A stretch of 17,003 nucleotides of DNA from DASXIW01 sp036497785 (GTDB lineage Bacteria; Pseudomonadota; Alphaproteobacteria; Acetobacterales; Acetobacteraceae). The position numbers and the translations under genes were made by a program. Under the pieces are notes generated by a model, which did not search any database, was not told the DNA's origin, and was given only the letters and a program-made list of their open reading frames with translations. Shown piece after piece: positions 1 to 7,501 of this stretch. Each line of letters starts with the position of its first letter. The first letter of the stretch is position 1. The stretch is taken from NCBI GenBank assembly GCA_036497785.1, contig DASXIW010000199.1, forward strand, positions 1 to 17,003. The letters are read 5' to 3'.

Positions 1-2
1 CC

Positions 3-920
3 CAGGGCCGCGCGCATTACTGGCTGGGCCGCGCCGCCGAGGTGCAGGGGGATACCGCCACCGCCAAGGCGCAATATGTGCAGGCCGCCGCCTGGCCGGA
101 CACTTTCTACGGCCAGCTTGCCGCCCTGCGCCTGGGCGATACGGGTGCAGCACTGGCCGCCCGCATCATGGCCGTGGGCGACCCGCCCACCGATGCGCGC
201 CGGGCGCTGGATCTGGCCGGGCGCGAACTGGCGCGCGCCGCTGCCTATCTGGTGGCCTGGGGCGAACCGCGCCGCGCCCAGGCCTTCCTGCTGCGGCTTA
301 ACGACGTGGCGCCCGACCCGCCGGACCGCGCTTTGGCCGCAAGGCTTTCCGCCGGCTTCGGCATGCCGGAGACCGCCATCGCCATTGCGCGCCGCGCCGG
401 CACCGAGGGGGTGATCTTGCTGCAGAGCGGCTGGCCGCTGGCTGCCGACATCCCCGCCTCGGACGCGCTGGATCCGGCGCTGGCCTTGGGCATCATCCGC
501 CAGGAGAGCAGCTTCGACAGCACCACGGTCAGCCCCGTCGGGGCCCGGGGGCTGATGCAGCTGATGCCGGTCACGGCCACGCAGCTGGGGCGGCAGCTGA
601 GCATCGCCACGCCGATTTCCGCCCTGACCCAGGATTCCAGCCTGAATATCCGGCTGGGCACCGCCTATCTGCGCGAGTTGCTGGATCAATTCGGCGGCAG
701 CGTGCCGCTCGCCGCCGCAGCCTATAATGCCGGGCCGAACCGGGTGCAGGAATGGCTCGGCACGAATGGCGATCCGCGCGCGCCCGGCGCGGATATGATC
801 GACTGGATCGAGTTGATCCCGTTCGGCGAGACGCGCAACTACGTCCAGCGCGTCATCGAGAACGAGGTGGTGTACCGCGCCCGGCTCGGCGAGGCGATGG
901 CCGACCCGGTGACACAGTGA
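3..920 (+). CDS. Soluble lytic murein transglycosylase (Slt70-like), 5' partial
   Basis: This is a periplasmic peptidoglycan-cleaving enzyme that makes 1,6-anhydro-muropeptides. The reading frame is open from the left edge and residues before the first internal GTG fit the family (RAHYWLGRA then FYGQLAALRLG, the helical superhelix region), so the true start lies upstream. The C-terminal half is a goose-lysozyme-type SLT domain: it has IIRQESSFD with the likely catalytic Glu, then GARGLMQLMP, then AAYNAGPNRV, and ends with ETRNYVQRVIENEVVYR. Its stop overlaps the next gene's GTG start by four bases (GTGA, 917-920), so it is translationally coupled to pgpA. The family call is secure; exact substrate specificity and the missing N-terminus cannot be judged. 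Confidence 0.93.
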   Translation, partial: QGRAHYWLGRAAEVQGDTATAKAQYVQAAAWPDTFYGQLAALRLGDTGAALAARIMAVGDPPTDARRALDLAGRELARAAAYLVAWGEPRRAQAFLLRLNDVAPDPPDRALAARLSAGFGMPETAIAIARRAGTEGVILLQSGWPLAADIPASDALDPALALGIIRQESSFDSTTVSPVGARGLMQLMPVTATQLGRQLSIATPISALTQDSSLNIRLGTAYLRELLDQFGGSVPLAAAAYNAGPNRVQEWLGTNGDPRAPGADMIDWIELIPFGETRNYVQRVIENEVVYRARLGEAMADPVTQ

Positions 921-1384
921 ACTTTGCCCGTCTGGTCGCCAGCGGCTTCGGCAGCGGCCTCGCGCCCAAGGCGCCGGGCACCGCCGGATCGCTCGCCGCG
1001 CTGCTGATCGGCGCGCTGCTGATGCTGCTGCTGCCGCCCCTGGCCCTTCCCTTCGCCACTTTGCTCGCCAGCCTGGGCGGGCTTTGGGCGATCGGCGCGG
1101 CACGGGTGGAAGGCGACCCCGGATGGGTGGTGATAGACGAGTTCGCCGGCATGTGGATCACGATGCTTGGGCTCGCGCGTGTCACGCCCATCGGCCTGAT
1201 CGTGGCCTTCCTGCTGTTCCGCCTGCTCGATATCGTCAAGCCCGGCCCGGTGGGCTGGGCCGATCGGCAGAAAGGCGCGGCCGGGATCATGGCCGACGAC
1301 ATCATCGCCGGGGCGATCGGCGCCGGCATACTCTGGGCGCTGCGCAGCCGGTTTCCGGGCCTGCTTGGAGGAGGGTTGGGATGA
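917..1384 (+). CDS. pgpA: Phosphatidylglycerophosphatase A
   Basis: This inner-membrane phosphatase converts phosphatidylglycerophosphate to phosphatidylglycerol in phospholipid synthesis. The 155-residue product has the family signatures in order: KAPGTAGSL (about 18-26), a hydrophobic hairpin (27-60), VIDEFAGMW (72-80, acidic active-site residues), FRLLDIVKPGP (101-111) and GIMADDIIAG (123-132), followed by a last membrane segment. The GTG at 917 is chosen because it overlaps the upstream stop as GTGA and puts NFARLVASGFGSG at the N-terminus; the same frame stays open upstream, but that sequence lies inside the transglycosylase gene. The stop overlaps the next ATG (ATGA, 1381-1384), so the three genes form one coupled run. 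Length is normal for the family. Confidence 0.93.
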   Translation: MNFARLVASGFGSGLAPKAPGTAGSLAALLIGALLMLLLPPLALPFATLLASLGGLWAIGAARVEGDPGWVVIDEFAGMWITMLGLARVTPIGLIVAFLLFRLLDIVKPGPVGWADRQKGAAGIMADDIIAGAIGAGILWALRSRFPGLLGGGLG

Positions 1385-1896
1385 TCGACGCGAGTGTGCT
1401 CGCCCGGGCCGAGGCGCTACTTGCCGATTGCCGTGCCGCCGGCGTGACGCTGGCGACGGCGGAAAGCTGCACCGGCGGGCTGATCGCCGCCACGCTGACC
1501 GCCATCGCCGGCAGTTCGGACGTGGTGGATCGTGGTTTCGTCACCTACTCCAACGCCGCCAAGACCGAGCTGGTGGGCGTGCCGGCGGAGCTGATCCTGC
1601 GTGTCGGCGCGGTCAGCGAGGAGGTTGCCCGCGCCATGGCCGAGGGCGCCCTGGCGCGCTCGCCGGCGGATATCGCGATCTCGGTCACCGGCATTGCCGG
1701 GCCGGGCGGGGGCAGCGCGGAAAAGCCTGTGGGGCTGGTCTGGTTCGGCTGCGCGCGGCGCGGGCGGGAGACGGTGACATTGCACAAGGTGTTTCCCGGC
1801 GACCGGAGCGCGGTGCGCTACGCGACCGTGGTGCAGGCGCTGCGGCTGGTGGATGAGGCGGTTAAAAGGGCTGACAAGGACTATCCAATTCGCTAG
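1381..1896 (+). CDS. pncC: CinA C-terminal domain amidase (NMN amidohydrolase, PncC type)
   Basis: This stand-alone 171-residue CinA C-terminal domain lacks the N-terminal MoCF-like domain of full CinA. Proteins of this kind deamidate nicotinamide mononucleotide to nicotinate mononucleotide, recycling the pyridine nucleotide released by NAD-using DNA ligase. Visible signatures are AESCTGG (27-33), VTYSNAAKTELVGV (54-67), VSEEVARAMAEGA (78-90) and SVTGIAGPGGG (101-111). The ATG at 1381 has a strong ribosome site (GGAGGAGGG, 1367-1375) and overlaps the pgpA stop. The C-terminal DKDYPIR tail is unremarkable. The substrate is assigned from family knowledge; some CinA C-terminal proteins are not tested for activity. 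pgpA and cinA are often neighbours in proteobacteria. Confidence 0.9.
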   Translation: MIDASVLARAEALLADCRAAGVTLATAESCTGGLIAATLTAIAGSSDVVDRGFVTYSNAAKTELVGVPAELILRVGAVSEEVARAMAEGALARSPADIAISVTGIAGPGGGSAEKPVGLVWFGCARRGRETVTLHKVFPGDRSAVRYATVVQALRLVDEAVKRADKDYPIR

Positions 1897-1944
1897 TTTA
1901 ACGACCATTCGCCATTTGGCGGTGGGAGGCACAATACGCTCGGC

Positions 1945-2196
1945 TTGTCACGCCTGGGTTTGCTGGCTGGATTACTCGCACTCTTCGCCTGCACAGCCCC
2001 GCGGGACGTTGCCAATACCAATCGAGTTTCGTCCTTCCGCGAATACTGCAACAAAATCACGGGAATGACCCCGGGCCCGGCGCGCTATGACACACCCACT
2101 TATGACACACCCACTTATGTGTCGTCGGGCCAGGATGCGGCGGTGGGAATTGGCCTCAATCTCGCGATGGTGGGATTCTGTCTCGCGACGCGTTGA
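1945..2196 (+). CDS. Small hypothetical lipoprotein with tandem repeat
   Basis: I do not recognise a family. The 83-residue product starts with a short signal-like segment, SRLGLLAGLLALFAC, ending in a cysteine at residue 16 that could be a lipidation site, although the lipobox (LFAC) has Phe where a small residue is preferred. Two tandem YDTPT units lie mid-protein, and a hydrophobic stretch (GIGLNLAMVGFCLA) closes it. Three cysteines are present. The only in-frame start after the upstream stop is TTG at 1945; a purine-rich GGGAGG lies at 1924-1929, which is further upstream than ideal. The signal-like N-terminus supports a real gene, but the weak start keeps confidence moderate. It sits alone between cinA and the cytochrome gene. 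Confidence 0.5.
   Translation: MSRLGLLAGLLALFACTAPRDVANTNRVSSFREYCNKITGMTPGPARYDTPTYDTPTYVSSGQDAAVGIGLNLAMVGFCLATR
2086..2115 (+). repeat. Two perfect 15-base tandem repeats
   Basis: The unit TATGACACACCCACT occurs at 2086-2100 and again at 2101-2115, followed by TATGTG, which begins a third partial copy. The repeat is in frame inside the small lipoprotein-like gene and encodes YDTPT twice. A 15-base unit changes protein length without shifting the frame, so copy number could vary between strains. Confidence 0.9.
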
Positions 2197-2274
2197 GCGC
2201 ATGAGGGCCATATTGCTTTGGCGCCAGGCCGCTACCAAACGATAGGTGCAACTTGACCTGTCGGGCGGACGCTC

Positions 2275-3393
2275 ATGACAACGACACGCGCCCTCATCGT
2301 TCGCGTCTGGGATATCGGCATCCGCCTGTTCCACTGGACACTCGTGGCCCTGGTGGCGGCGTCGGCGGTGACGGGTTTCATCCTCGGCCTCGAGACGCTG
2401 GCCTGGCATCTTCTGGCCGGGGAGGCGATCATTGTGCTGCTGGGCTGGCGCGTCGTGTGGGGCGTGTTGGGAACGGCATATGCCCGGTTCTCGAGTTTCG
2501 CCTACGCGCCCCGCGACGTGCTTGCGCATCTGGGCGAACTCGGGCGCGGCCGGGCGCATCGGCATCTCGGCCATAATCCGCTGGGCGCGATGATGGTGTT
2601 CGGGCTGATCGCCGTGCTTGCGGCGATCGTGGTGACGGGTGTGGTGGCGCTGGGCGGCATGCTGAAGCAGGGGCCGTTGCGGGCGTTTCTGTCTTATGCG
2701 ACCGGGACCGGCGCGCTGGATGTGCATAATATCCTGGCCATTCTGCTGCTGGTGATGATCGGCCTGCATCTGGCGGGTGTTGGCTTCGAGAGCTGGCGCG
2801 GGCGGGAAAATCTGGTGCGCGCCATGGTGACCGGAGCCAAGAACACCGTGCCGGCGGGCGAGGCCGCGCCGCCGGTTCGGGTGCGCACGGGGCTCGCCAT
2901 GGGCGTGACCCTCGGCCTGCTGGCGGTGGGGGCGGCCGGGGTGGCCGGGATGGCGTCCCTGCCGGGGCGCGGCGTGCCACCGGCGGACGCCGATCCGGTT
3001 TTCGCCGCGCAATGCGGGGCTTGCCATCTCGCTTTCCCGGCGAGTCTCGCGCCTGCCGCCACATGGAACGGCATTCTGGCGGATCTGCAGCATCATTTCG
3101 GCGCGGATGCCACGCTCTCGGCCGATCAGGTCGGCCAGATCAAGGGCTGGCTGGACGCCAATTCCGCTGAGCATTGGGACACGCTGCCAGCGCATATGCT
3201 GCGCGTGCCGGCAGCGGATGGCTCGGATCGGATCACGGACACGCCCGGCTGGCGCCGGCTGCATCGCGACATCCCAGCCGCCACCTTCACAGCCAAACCG
3301 GTGTATCGGCGCAGCAACTGCGAAGCCTGCCATGCCGACGCCGCGACCGGCCTGTTTAGTCCGCAGAACATCGCCATCCCGCCAATGCCGTGA
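2275..3393 (+). CDS. Cytochrome b561-type membrane domain fused to diheme cytochrome c
   Basis: The 372-residue product joins two redox domains. Residues 1-185 are a four-helix b-type cytochrome (Ni-hydrogenase cytochrome b / b561 class) with likely heme-ligand histidines H20 (RLFHW), H100, H151 and H165. A further membrane helix at about 203-226 leads to a C-terminal domain with two c-type heme sites, CGACH (247-251) and CEACH (349-353), that matches the diheme cytochrome c (DHC) family, including the segments FPASLAPAATWNGIL, HHFG and IAIP near the end. The c hemes should face the periplasm and the b hemes should move electrons to or from the quinone pool. In Rhodobacter, DHC and cytochrome b are separate genes beside the heme protein SHP; here they are fused and no SHP gene is next door. 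Electron donor and acceptor are unknown. Confidence 0.88.
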   Translation: MTTTRALIVRVWDIGIRLFHWTLVALVAASAVTGFILGLETLAWHLLAGEAIIVLLGWRVVWGVLGTAYARFSSFAYAPRDVLAHLGELGRGRAHRHLGHNPLGAMMVFGLIAVLAAIVVTGVVALGGMLKQGPLRAFLSYATGTGALDVHNILAILLLVMIGLHLAGVGFESWRGRENLVRAMVTGAKNTVPAGEAAPPVRVRTGLAMGVTLGLLAVGAAGVAGMASLPGRGVPPADADPVFAAQCGACHLAFPASLAPAATWNGILADLQHHFGADATLSADQVGQIKGWLDANSAEHWDTLPAHMLRVPAADGSDRITDTPGWRRLHRDIPAATFTAKPVYRRSNCEACHADAATGLFSPQNIAIPPMP

Positions 3394-3439
3394 CGCGGGA
3401 CGCCGGTGGTGGCATGATCGGGCGGTCCGATCCGAGACG

Positions 3440-3964
3440 ATGGAGCCCCATGACGTGACCCATGATCACGACCACTCCCACGACCATGCCGACCAGGCGG
3501 GGCCGATCGACTGGAAGCTGCATGGCGTCAAGGTGATACAGGGCGATCAGCTCGATCCCAATACCGCCCAGACCCCCGGCATGAACCGCGCGGCGGCAAT
3601 CAATTTCGCCCGCGTCGGTGCCCAGAAGATCTGGGCCGGTACGGTGCATATCCATCCCAACGCAAAGACCGGCGCGCATCACCACGGCGCTCTCGAAAGC
3701 GTGATCTACGTGGTGAAGGGCCGGGCGCGGATGCGCTGGGGCGACAGGCTGGAATATGTGGCCGAGGCCGGGCCGGGCGATTTCATCTTCGTGCCGCCTT
3801 ACGTGCCGCACCAGGAAATCAACGCCTCCACCGACGAGACGCTGGAATGCGTGCTGGTGCGCAGCGACAACGAGGCCGTGGTGGTCAATCTGGCCATCGA
3901 GCCGGTGGAAAAGCCCGAACAGGTCGCCTGGATCGATCCGGTCCATCGCGATCCGGCCGCCTGA
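3440..3964 (+). CDS. Single-domain cupin with His-rich N-terminus
   Basis: The 174-residue protein has one cupin beta-barrel. Motif 1 is GAHHHGALESVIYVVKG (78-94), supplying H80, H82 and E86; motif 2 is GPGDFIFVPPYVPHQEIN (111-128), supplying H124. These four residues are the usual divalent-metal ligands. Before the barrel lies HDHDHSHDH (8-16), a metal-binding-looking segment. No signal peptide is visible, so it is probably cytoplasmic. The reaction cannot be read from sequence: small cupins include dioxygenases, isomerases and sensors. ATG 3440 has little ribosome-site support; GTG 3455 has GGAG nine bases upstream (3442-3445) and is a serious alternative, still keeping the His segment. It lies 46 bases after the cytochrome gene on the same strand and may share its transcript. 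Confidence 0.8.
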   Translation: MEPHDVTHDHDHSHDHADQAGPIDWKLHGVKVIQGDQLDPNTAQTPGMNRAAAINFARVGAQKIWAGTVHIHPNAKTGAHHHGALESVIYVVKGRARMRWGDRLEYVAEAGPGDFIFVPPYVPHQEINASTDETLECVLVRSDNEAVVVNLAIEPVEKPEQVAWIDPVHRDPAA

Positions 3965-4047
3965 ACCTAATCACGGTCCAAACCGGTCTGGCGCAGCGGG
4001 GCTTACCTTACTATGTAAGTTGAGTCCTACTCTGGAGTGTTCGCCGC

Positions 4048-4881
4048 ATGCGCCTGCGCCGAGTTTCCCGCAATCGGCGCGAGCCCGTTGCAATGGTTCG
4101 CCTGCTCTCCGTGCCGCTGCTTCTGCTGACCGGCCTTTGGCTGGCTGTGGTACCCGCGCGGGCCGATGATCTCGCCGCTCAGGAAGCGCAATACGCGCTG
4201 ACGCTGAGTTCGGCGCGGGGCGACGTGACCGCTGCCAGCGGGACCATGTCCTATGAGGTGCAGGACGTGTGCGATGGCTGGGCCACGCGCCAACGCCTGG
4301 ACATTACCATCACCAATCGTGACGGCCAGGACATCGACATGGTTTCGGACTACGCGACCTGGGAGAGCAAGGACGGGCTGAAGATGCGCTTCCGGATGCG
4401 CCAGACCACGGACACGGCGGTGACGAGCGAGTTGGCGGGCACCGCCACGCTGCAGCCCGATGGCGGACCGGGCGAGGTGAAATACACCACGCCGGCGAAC
4501 CAGATCAAGGAACTGCCCAAGGGCACATTGTTCCCCACCGCGCATACCGCCACGATCATCGCCGCCGCCGAGGCCGGCAAGAAGTTCATCGCCCTGCCCC
4601 TGTTCGACGGCACCGGCGAGGACGGCGCGCAGGACAGCTCGATCGCCATCACCAGCTGGGCCAAGCCCGCCGCGAACAAATGGCCGTCGCTCGCCAAGTT
4701 GCCCAGCGGCACCGTGCATGTCGCTTTTTTCGACCGCGCCCCGGACGCGCAGGAACCCAGCTATGAGGTGGGGATGCGCTATTGGGAAAACGGTGTGGCC
4801 GACGATCTTTCGATGGATTTCGGCAATTTCGTCATGGCCGGGAAGCTGACGCAGCTCAAGATTCTTCCCTCACACTGCTGA
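4048..4881 (+). CDS. eipB: EipB family cell-envelope integrity protein (DUF1849)
   Basis: The 277-residue exported protein matches the EipB/DUF1849 family, which in Brucella is a periplasmic beta-spiral protein needed for envelope integrity. A basic N-region and hydrophobic core (about 16-36) end in VVPARA, a likely signal-peptidase site before DD. The mature part has YALTLSSARG, GTMSYEVQDVCDGW, and a long beta-rich body. The two cysteines expected of the family are present: C75 near the start of the mature domain and C277 as the last residue, so the disulfide tying the ends of the spiral can form. ATG 4048 has GGAG 11 bases upstream (4033-4036); ATG 4093 would give a shorter, more typical signal peptide but has no clear ribosome site. 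It ends 17 bases from the converging copD-like gene. Confidence 0.87.
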   Translation: MRLRRVSRNRREPVAMVRLLSVPLLLLTGLWLAVVPARADDLAAQEAQYALTLSSARGDVTAASGTMSYEVQDVCDGWATRQRLDITITNRDGQDIDMVSDYATWESKDGLKMRFRMRQTTDTAVTSELAGTATLQPDGGPGEVKYTTPANQIKELPKGTLFPTAHTATIIAAAEAGKKFIALPLFDGTGEDGAQDSSIAITSWAKPAANKWPSLAKLPSGTVHVAFFDRAPDAQEPSYEVGMRYWENGVADDLSMDFGNFVMAGKLTQLKILPSHC

Positions 4882-4898
4882 GTGGGGGCCGTGCCGGC

Positions 4899-5354
4899 TC
4901 AGAATTGACTGAAGCTGGCCACCACGACCGTAAGCAGACCCAGGACCAGATTGACCGTGATCAGGCGGCGGATCCGCCCGAGGGCCGCGCCGGCCCGGGC
5001 GTGATCGCCGGTCCGCATGGCGGCGCGCATGGACGACCATGGGCCGAAGAACAGGGCGACGAACACCGCGAGCATGATCAGGCCGAACAAATGCATGACG
5101 TGGACCGGCCATGCCACGCCGGCGAAGCCGCCGAAATAGCCAAACAGCATCGCATAGCCGGTCAGCAATATCAGCGGCATGGCGTGCCAGACGACCAGGA
5201 AGAATCGCCTGAACACCTGCGCGAGCAATGCGAGGCGTTGCGGTCCCTCCAACACGGTCAGGCTCGGCCGCAGCACCAGCAGCGCAAATGCCATGCCGCC
5301 CACCCAGATGGCGGCGCCGAGCAGGTGGACAGCCAGAAGCAGGTTCAGGGTCAT
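4899..5354 (-). CDS. CopD-like integral membrane protein
   Basis: The 151-residue protein has four predicted membrane helices (about 4-27, 50-73, 84-107 and 131-151) and a short basic loop before the last one. The N-terminus NLLLAVHLLGAAIWVGGMAF is typical of CopD-like proteins, and histidines within or beside the helices (H10, H57, H86, H89) could bind heme or metal. True CopD proteins are larger copper-uptake proteins; short family members like this are mostly uncharacterised, so a copper role is not established. Its ATG overlaps the stop of the upstream ParA-like gene (ATGA on the minus strand, 5351-5354), showing translational coupling. No copper-resistance genes are nearby. Confidence 0.72.
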   Translation of the reverse strand: MTLNLLLAVHLLGAAIWVGGMAFALLVLRPSLTVLEGPQRLALLAQVFRRFFLVVWHAMPLILLTGYAMLFGYFGGFAGVAWPVHVMHLFGLIMLAVFVALFFGPWSSMRAAMRTGDHARAGAALGRIRRLITVNLVLGLLTVVVASFSQF

Positions 5355-5977
5355 GCCAGCATTTCCTCAAGTTCGGTCAGCAGGGCGCGCAACTCGCGCG
5401 ACGCGACGGATTTCGGGGCGGTTTCGGTGACCCCGAGCCCCTGGGCGAAGGCCCCGGCAAAGCCGATGCGGTTGCCCAGCACGGCGGCCAGGGCGGAATG
5501 GGCGCCACGGGCGATATCGGCTTCTACCGCGGCGCGTAACTTGCCGGAAGCAGGCGCCCGGTTCAGCACGATGCAGGCCCGGCGCTTTTCGGCTGCCGCC
5601 AATTTGAGCGTGCCCTCGGCCGCCCATAGGTCGGGCGGGCTGGGCTGCAGCGGCACCAGCACCAGATCGGCGCTGCGGATGGCCAGCTTGGCGTCCGTGT
5701 CGATTTGCGGCGGGCTGTCGACCAGCAGCACGTCATGGCTACGGCGTAGGCGATCCAGCTCGGCGGCGAGGCGCCAGCCCGACACATCGGACAGGGTGAC
5801 GGGTTTCGCTGTTTCGCGGGCGGCACGCAGCGCATGCCAGCGCGCCACGCTGCGCTGCGGATCGATATCCAGCACCGCGACCCGCCGGGTTTCGGCGAAG
5901 GCGGCGGCAAGATTGGCCACCAGCGTGGATTTGCCCGCCCCGCCCTTCTGCTGCGCTACCGCGATCACCACCGCCAT
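5351..5977 (-). CDS. ParA/MinD-type ATPase, no ParB partner nearby
   Basis: This 208-residue cytoplasmic ATPase is of the deviant Walker A class. Residues 4-18 give VIAVAQQKGGAGKST, with KGGAGKST at 11-18 including the signature lysine. The A' motif DIDPQRS is at 37-43 and Walker B LLVDSPP at 84-90. PLQPSPPDLWAAEGT (109-123) matches the ParA switch region. The start at 5977 is chosen because it begins right at the beta-1 strand and has GGAG nine bases upstream; an earlier in-frame ATG would only add a short unmatched tail. Such ATPases position plasmids, chromosomes or protein complexes using dimerisation on DNA. No ParB gene or parS-like site is beside it. It is coupled to a CopD-like membrane gene and faces away from the NAD(P)H-hydrate repair gene. 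Confidence 0.85.
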   Translation of the reverse strand: MAVVIAVAQQKGGAGKSTLVANLAAAFAETRRVAVLDIDPQRSVARWHALRAARETAKPVTLSDVSGWRLAAELDRLRRSHDVLLVDSPPQIDTDAKLAIRSADLVLVPLQPSPPDLWAAEGTLKLAAAEKRRACIVLNRAPASGKLRAAVEADIARGAHSALAAVLGNRIGFAGAFAQGLGVTETAPKSVASRELRALLTELEEMLA

Positions 5978-6058
5978 GCCATGCCGCTCCATCTTTTGCG
6001 CACACCAGCGGCGTGCCACATGACTCTAACCTATTCAGATGCATTGAGGCAGCCTGCC

Positions 6059-7459
6059 ATGCCGATAGAATTGCTGACACCGGCGGAAATGGCGGTGGCG
6101 GATCGCGGCGCGGTGGCGATGGGGATTTCCGTCGCCACGCTGATGGAGAATGCCGGGCGCGCCATTGCCCGCGCCGTTCGCGCCAATATCCGGCCATGCC
6201 GCACGGTGGTGTTGTGCGGACCGGGCAATAATGGCGGGGATGGCTATGCGGCGGCGCAGATTCTGGCGCAATGGGGCTGGCCGGTCGCCGTCGCGGCTTT
6301 GGCCCCCGCGCGGGGGGATGCGGCTTGCATGGCGCGCGAATGGCGCGGACCGGTGGTACCGTTCGCGGCCGGCGAGGTGGCGCGGGCCGATCTGGTGATC
6401 GATGCGGTGTTCGGAGCCGGGCTTGGGCGGGATCTGGACGAGGCTGTGATCGACGTGCTGCGGGCGGCGAGGCGCGTGGTGGCGGTGGATACGCCCAGCG
6501 GGGTGGATGGCGCGACCGGCGCAATGCGGGGATTCGCCCCGCAATCCGAACTTACCGTGACGTTTTTCCGATTGAAGCCCGGCCATAAGCTGCTTCCGGG
6601 GCGCGATCTGTGCGGCAGGATCGTGCTGGCCGATATCGGCCTGCCGAAGGCGGTCCTCGAGAAGATCATGCCGGGTAATTATCTCAACACGCCCGATTTG
6701 TGGGATCTGCCGTCTCTGGAGGCCGAAAGCTACAAATACACGCGCGGCCATGTGACCGTGCTCGGCGGTAGGGCCATGACGGGGGCGGCGCGACTGGCCG
6801 CCGGCGCCGCTCTGCGCGGCGGGGCGGGGATGGTGACCATCGCCGCACAGGAAGCGGCGGACATATACCGCGGCGGCGATCCCTGCCTCATCATCGATGC
6901 CGCCCCACTGGACGATCAGTTGCGCGATCCGAGGCGGACGATTTGGGTGTGCGGCCCCGGTCTGGGAACGGAAGCGGCGCGGACCGCCCTGCCCGTGCTG
7001 CTGGCGTCCGGTCGCCTTGTGGTGGTGGATGCCGATGCACTGACGCTGTGCGCCGGACAGCCGGGCAAGCTGCGCGGTGCGGCCGTGTTGACGCCGCATG
7101 CCGGGGAATTCGCCCGGGTGTTCGGCGCGCCCGGCCCGGACCGGCTGAGTGCCGTGCGGGAAGCGGCGCGGCAGACCGGGGCCGTGGTGGTTCTGAAAGG
7201 CTCCGACAGCATCATTGCGTCGCCGGATGGGCGGGTGGCGATCAATGATTCCGCGCCCCCGACCCTGGCGACCGCCGGGGCGGGAGACGTGCTCTCCGGC
7301 CTGGTGGCGGCGTTGCTGGGCCAGGGGATGGCCGCCTGGGAAGCTGCCTGCGCCGCGGTATGGGTGCATGGGCAGGCGGCCCTAATCGCTGGCGCCGGCC
7401 TGATCGCGGAAGACCTGCCACCCGCCTTCGCGCGTGCGTTCGCCGCCGCACGTGGTTAG
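6059..7459 (+). CDS. nnr: Bifunctional NAD(P)H-hydrate epimerase / ADP-dependent dehydratase
   Basis: This enzyme repairs hydrated NADH and NADPH: the N-terminal YjeF_N domain interconverts R and S hydrates and the C-terminal ribokinase-like domain dehydrates the S form with ADP. In 466 residues the N domain runs about 1-210 with GPGNNGGDG (54-62), VIDAVFGAGL and VDTPSGVDG. The C domain starts near 225 with KYTRGHVTVLGG, and includes GPGLGTEAA, VVDADAL, LTPHAGEFARVFG, VLKGSDSII and TAGAGDVLSG (about 405-414). ATG 6059 has GAGG ten bases upstream; ATG 6020 would add 13 unmatched residues without a ribosome site. The gene diverges from the parA-like gene, with 81 bases between starts, and is followed 42 bases later by the malonyl-CoA decarboxylase gene. 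Confidence 0.95.
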   Translation: MPIELLTPAEMAVADRGAVAMGISVATLMENAGRAIARAVRANIRPCRTVVLCGPGNNGGDGYAAAQILAQWGWPVAVAALAPARGDAACMAREWRGPVVPFAAGEVARADLVIDAVFGAGLGRDLDEAVIDVLRAARRVVAVDTPSGVDGATGAMRGFAPQSELTVTFFRLKPGHKLLPGRDLCGRIVLADIGLPKAVLEKIMPGNYLNTPDLWDLPSLEAESYKYTRGHVTVLGGRAMTGAARLAAGAALRGGAGMVTIAAQEAADIYRGGDPCLIIDAAPLDDQLRDPRRTIWVCGPGLGTEAARTALPVLLASGRLVVVDADALTLCAGQPGKLRGAAVLTPHAGEFARVFGAPGPDRLSAVREAARQTGAVVVLKGSDSIIASPDGRVAINDSAPPTLATAGAGDVLSGLVAALLGQGMAAWEAACAAVWVHGQAALIAGAGLIAEDLPPAFARAFAAARG

Positions 7460-7501
7460 ACTGCGCGCCCAAGACCTGCCAGCAACATTGGGACATTATT
7501 C

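Noticed and set aside
1972..3333. A 453-codon open frame on the minus strand
   Set aside because: It lies opposite the cytochrome b-diheme cytochrome c gene, has low-complexity His/Arg-rich translation with no family motif, and is a by-product of high GC content.
4002..4022. Small hairpin CTTAC-TAT-GTAAG upstream of eipB
   Set aside because: The stem is only five base pairs with no flanking T run; TACTAT could equally be a -10 element, but no convincing -35 is present.
4882..4898. Possible bidirectional terminator between eipB and the CopD-like gene
   Set aside because: Only four-base stems can be drawn around CACTGCTGAGTG at the end of eipB, with no T run on either side.
4782..6023. A 413-codon plus-strand frame running across the CopD-like and ParA-like genes
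   Set aside because: The opposite strand encodes clear Walker motifs and membrane helices; this frame reads as low-complexity sequence and overlaps the end of eipB.
6035..7369. A 444-codon minus-strand frame opposite the NAD(P)H-hydrate repair gene
   Set aside because: It is an antisense shadow of a well-recognised gene, with biased composition and no motif.
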